Source of the DNA: Batkoa obscura
Taxonomy: Eukaryota > Entomophthoromycota > Entomophthoromycetes > Entomophthorales > Batkoaceae
Length of the DNA stretch: 64,000 nt
Assembly (NCBI GenBank): GCA_030770535.1
Contig: JASVEC010000016.1
Coordinates: 682,001 to 746,000 of the forward strand
Direction: 5' to 3'
The stretch's first letter is position 1. Every line of letters starts with the position of its first letter. Of the stretch, positions 63,287 to 64,000 are shown in pieces. The position numbers and the translations under genes are program-made. Under the pieces are notes generated by a model. The model was given only the letters and a program-made list of their open reading frames with translations. It was not told the DNA's origin and did not search any database.

Positions 63287-64000
63287 CTTTAATAATTTTT
63301 TTAAAAAAAAGTTAGCTTTATTTTGGGATCCTTTTTTTGGATTTATTAGTTATCTTTCATTGGCAATTCGTAAAAGTTGAATTTTAATAAAATTGGTAAA
63401 TTAGTTAATTTGAATTTTAAATAAATCAACAAAACTACTATTATTATGTAATATTTATCAATCCACACCTTAAAAAACTATAAAAAATAGACTAATAAAT
63501 CAAACACTATATTATATATGTAGTGATTAAGTTTCATATAAAACAATGTACAATTTAAAGTCAGATAATGAGACAACGACAATGTGTAATTTAAATTTTG
63601 GTACTATTTTGATTATAGATAAACAAATATATGATGATATTGTAAGAATCATAACTAGGAATTCAATATATGGGGATGTATTTTTATATTTAAGAATTTT
63701 AGCAACAAATTTTCCACTCAAATAGCGCTTAAAAAATGGAAAAAATAATGAAGTCAAAAAAAACACTCCCATATGATTCCTAAGGATCTCTTGTTCAATG
63801 ATTACACTTTCGTTGTAAAATTGATAGGATGTGCGAAATTGTCCGTAGGGATGATAGACCTAAAGAATATCCTAGTTTTACTATTGACAAGGTGTATATA
63901 TCAATGTAGTAAACTAGTTTTTCATGTTTTGTGTTTAATAATTTTATAATTGATGAGTTTGATCAAAGTATGCCTATTAAGCAATTCAAATAAAGTTATG
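63287..64000. other. Right-hand end of window, intergenic
   Basis: Contains the RPB8 promoter and one MITE. No other gene is seen before the edge. Confidence 0.6.
63671..63771 (-). mobile_element. MITE copy, reverse orientation, well preserved
   Basis: TGGGGATGTATTTTTATATT at the left, TTTTCCACTCAAATAGCGCTT at the centre, CACTCCCA at the right, flanked by ATA and TAT. Confidence 0.85.

Noticed and set aside
63527-63772. Short frames of type FxxxLFxPxFKRYLSGKxVxKIL at many places
   Set aside because: All coincide with MITE copies, so they are not separate genes; the shared frame is reported as a low-interest finding instead.
1-64000. tRNA, rRNA, CRISPR or bacterial-type operon features
   Set aside because: I saw no convincing cloverleaf, no rRNA blocks and no spaced direct repeats; the gene structure is eukaryotic throughout. 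A covariance-model search was not possible here.

Overview
The window is a very AT-rich nuclear segment of a eukaryote, most likely an early-diverging (non-Dikarya) fungus. Genes carry many short GT-AG introns (about 40-110 nt) with GTAAGT-like donors. Fungal hallmarks include a Kre9/Knh1-type GPI wall protein, a Cid1-like nucleotidyltransferase, a type-3 copper tyrosinase, SNF4, Arc1-type tRNA cofactor and CMR1 WD40 proteins. A mitochondrial prohibitin and a mitochondrial-looking BipA/TypA show that normal mitochondria are present. One gene (HBS1) has what looks like a U12-type AT-AC intron, a class absent from most Dikarya. I cannot name the species.

Layout. 1-2.8 kb: fossil of a nucleocytoplasmic large DNA virus (asfarvirus/poxvirus-like mRNA capping enzyme plus part of a D5-type primase-helicase), decorated with GC-rich palindromic mini-repeats. 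2.9-4.3 kb: a mannose-lectin-like frame and two divergent, mutually similar small frames of unknown family; a 35-bp box is shared upstream of one of them and of the capping enzyme, so the virus-derived block may extend to about 4 kb. 4.4-9.1 kb: Cid1-like terminal nucleotidyltransferase and tyrosinase. 9.1-15 kb: gene desert with a cluster of ~100-bp MITEs. 15-16.1 kb: prohibitin. 17.7-27 kb: tandem CMR1/WDR76 array (one composite pseudogene with a MITE in it, two open copies with gene-conversion tracts). 27.3-31.4 kb: ubiquitin E1. 33.6-37.9 kb: NME6-type NDP kinase, BipA, kelch membrane protein. 38.6-42.7 kb: small SH3-like protein, Kre9-like GPI protein, seven-helix receptor-like protein. 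43.6-50.4 kb: FAN1 nuclease, an unknown acidic protein, Arc1/AIMP1. 50.4-52 kb: nested MITEs with a solo LTR. 52-63.3 kb: dense housekeeping block: HBS1, FRA10AC1, DCN1, DUF4604 protein, TIA1/PUB1, SNF4, RPB8.

At least 18 copies of one ~100-bp MITE family are scattered in the intergenic spaces. Its ends are TGGGGATGT/ACATCCCCA, it sits at TA, and it is an imperfect palindrome centred on AGCGCT. One copy is split by a 463-bp solo LTR with a 5-bp target duplication; another splits a CMR1 pseudogene. The housekeeping genes are mostly arranged head-to-head or tail-to-tail with spacers of 100-300 bp. I see no operons, rRNA, tRNA or CRISPR.
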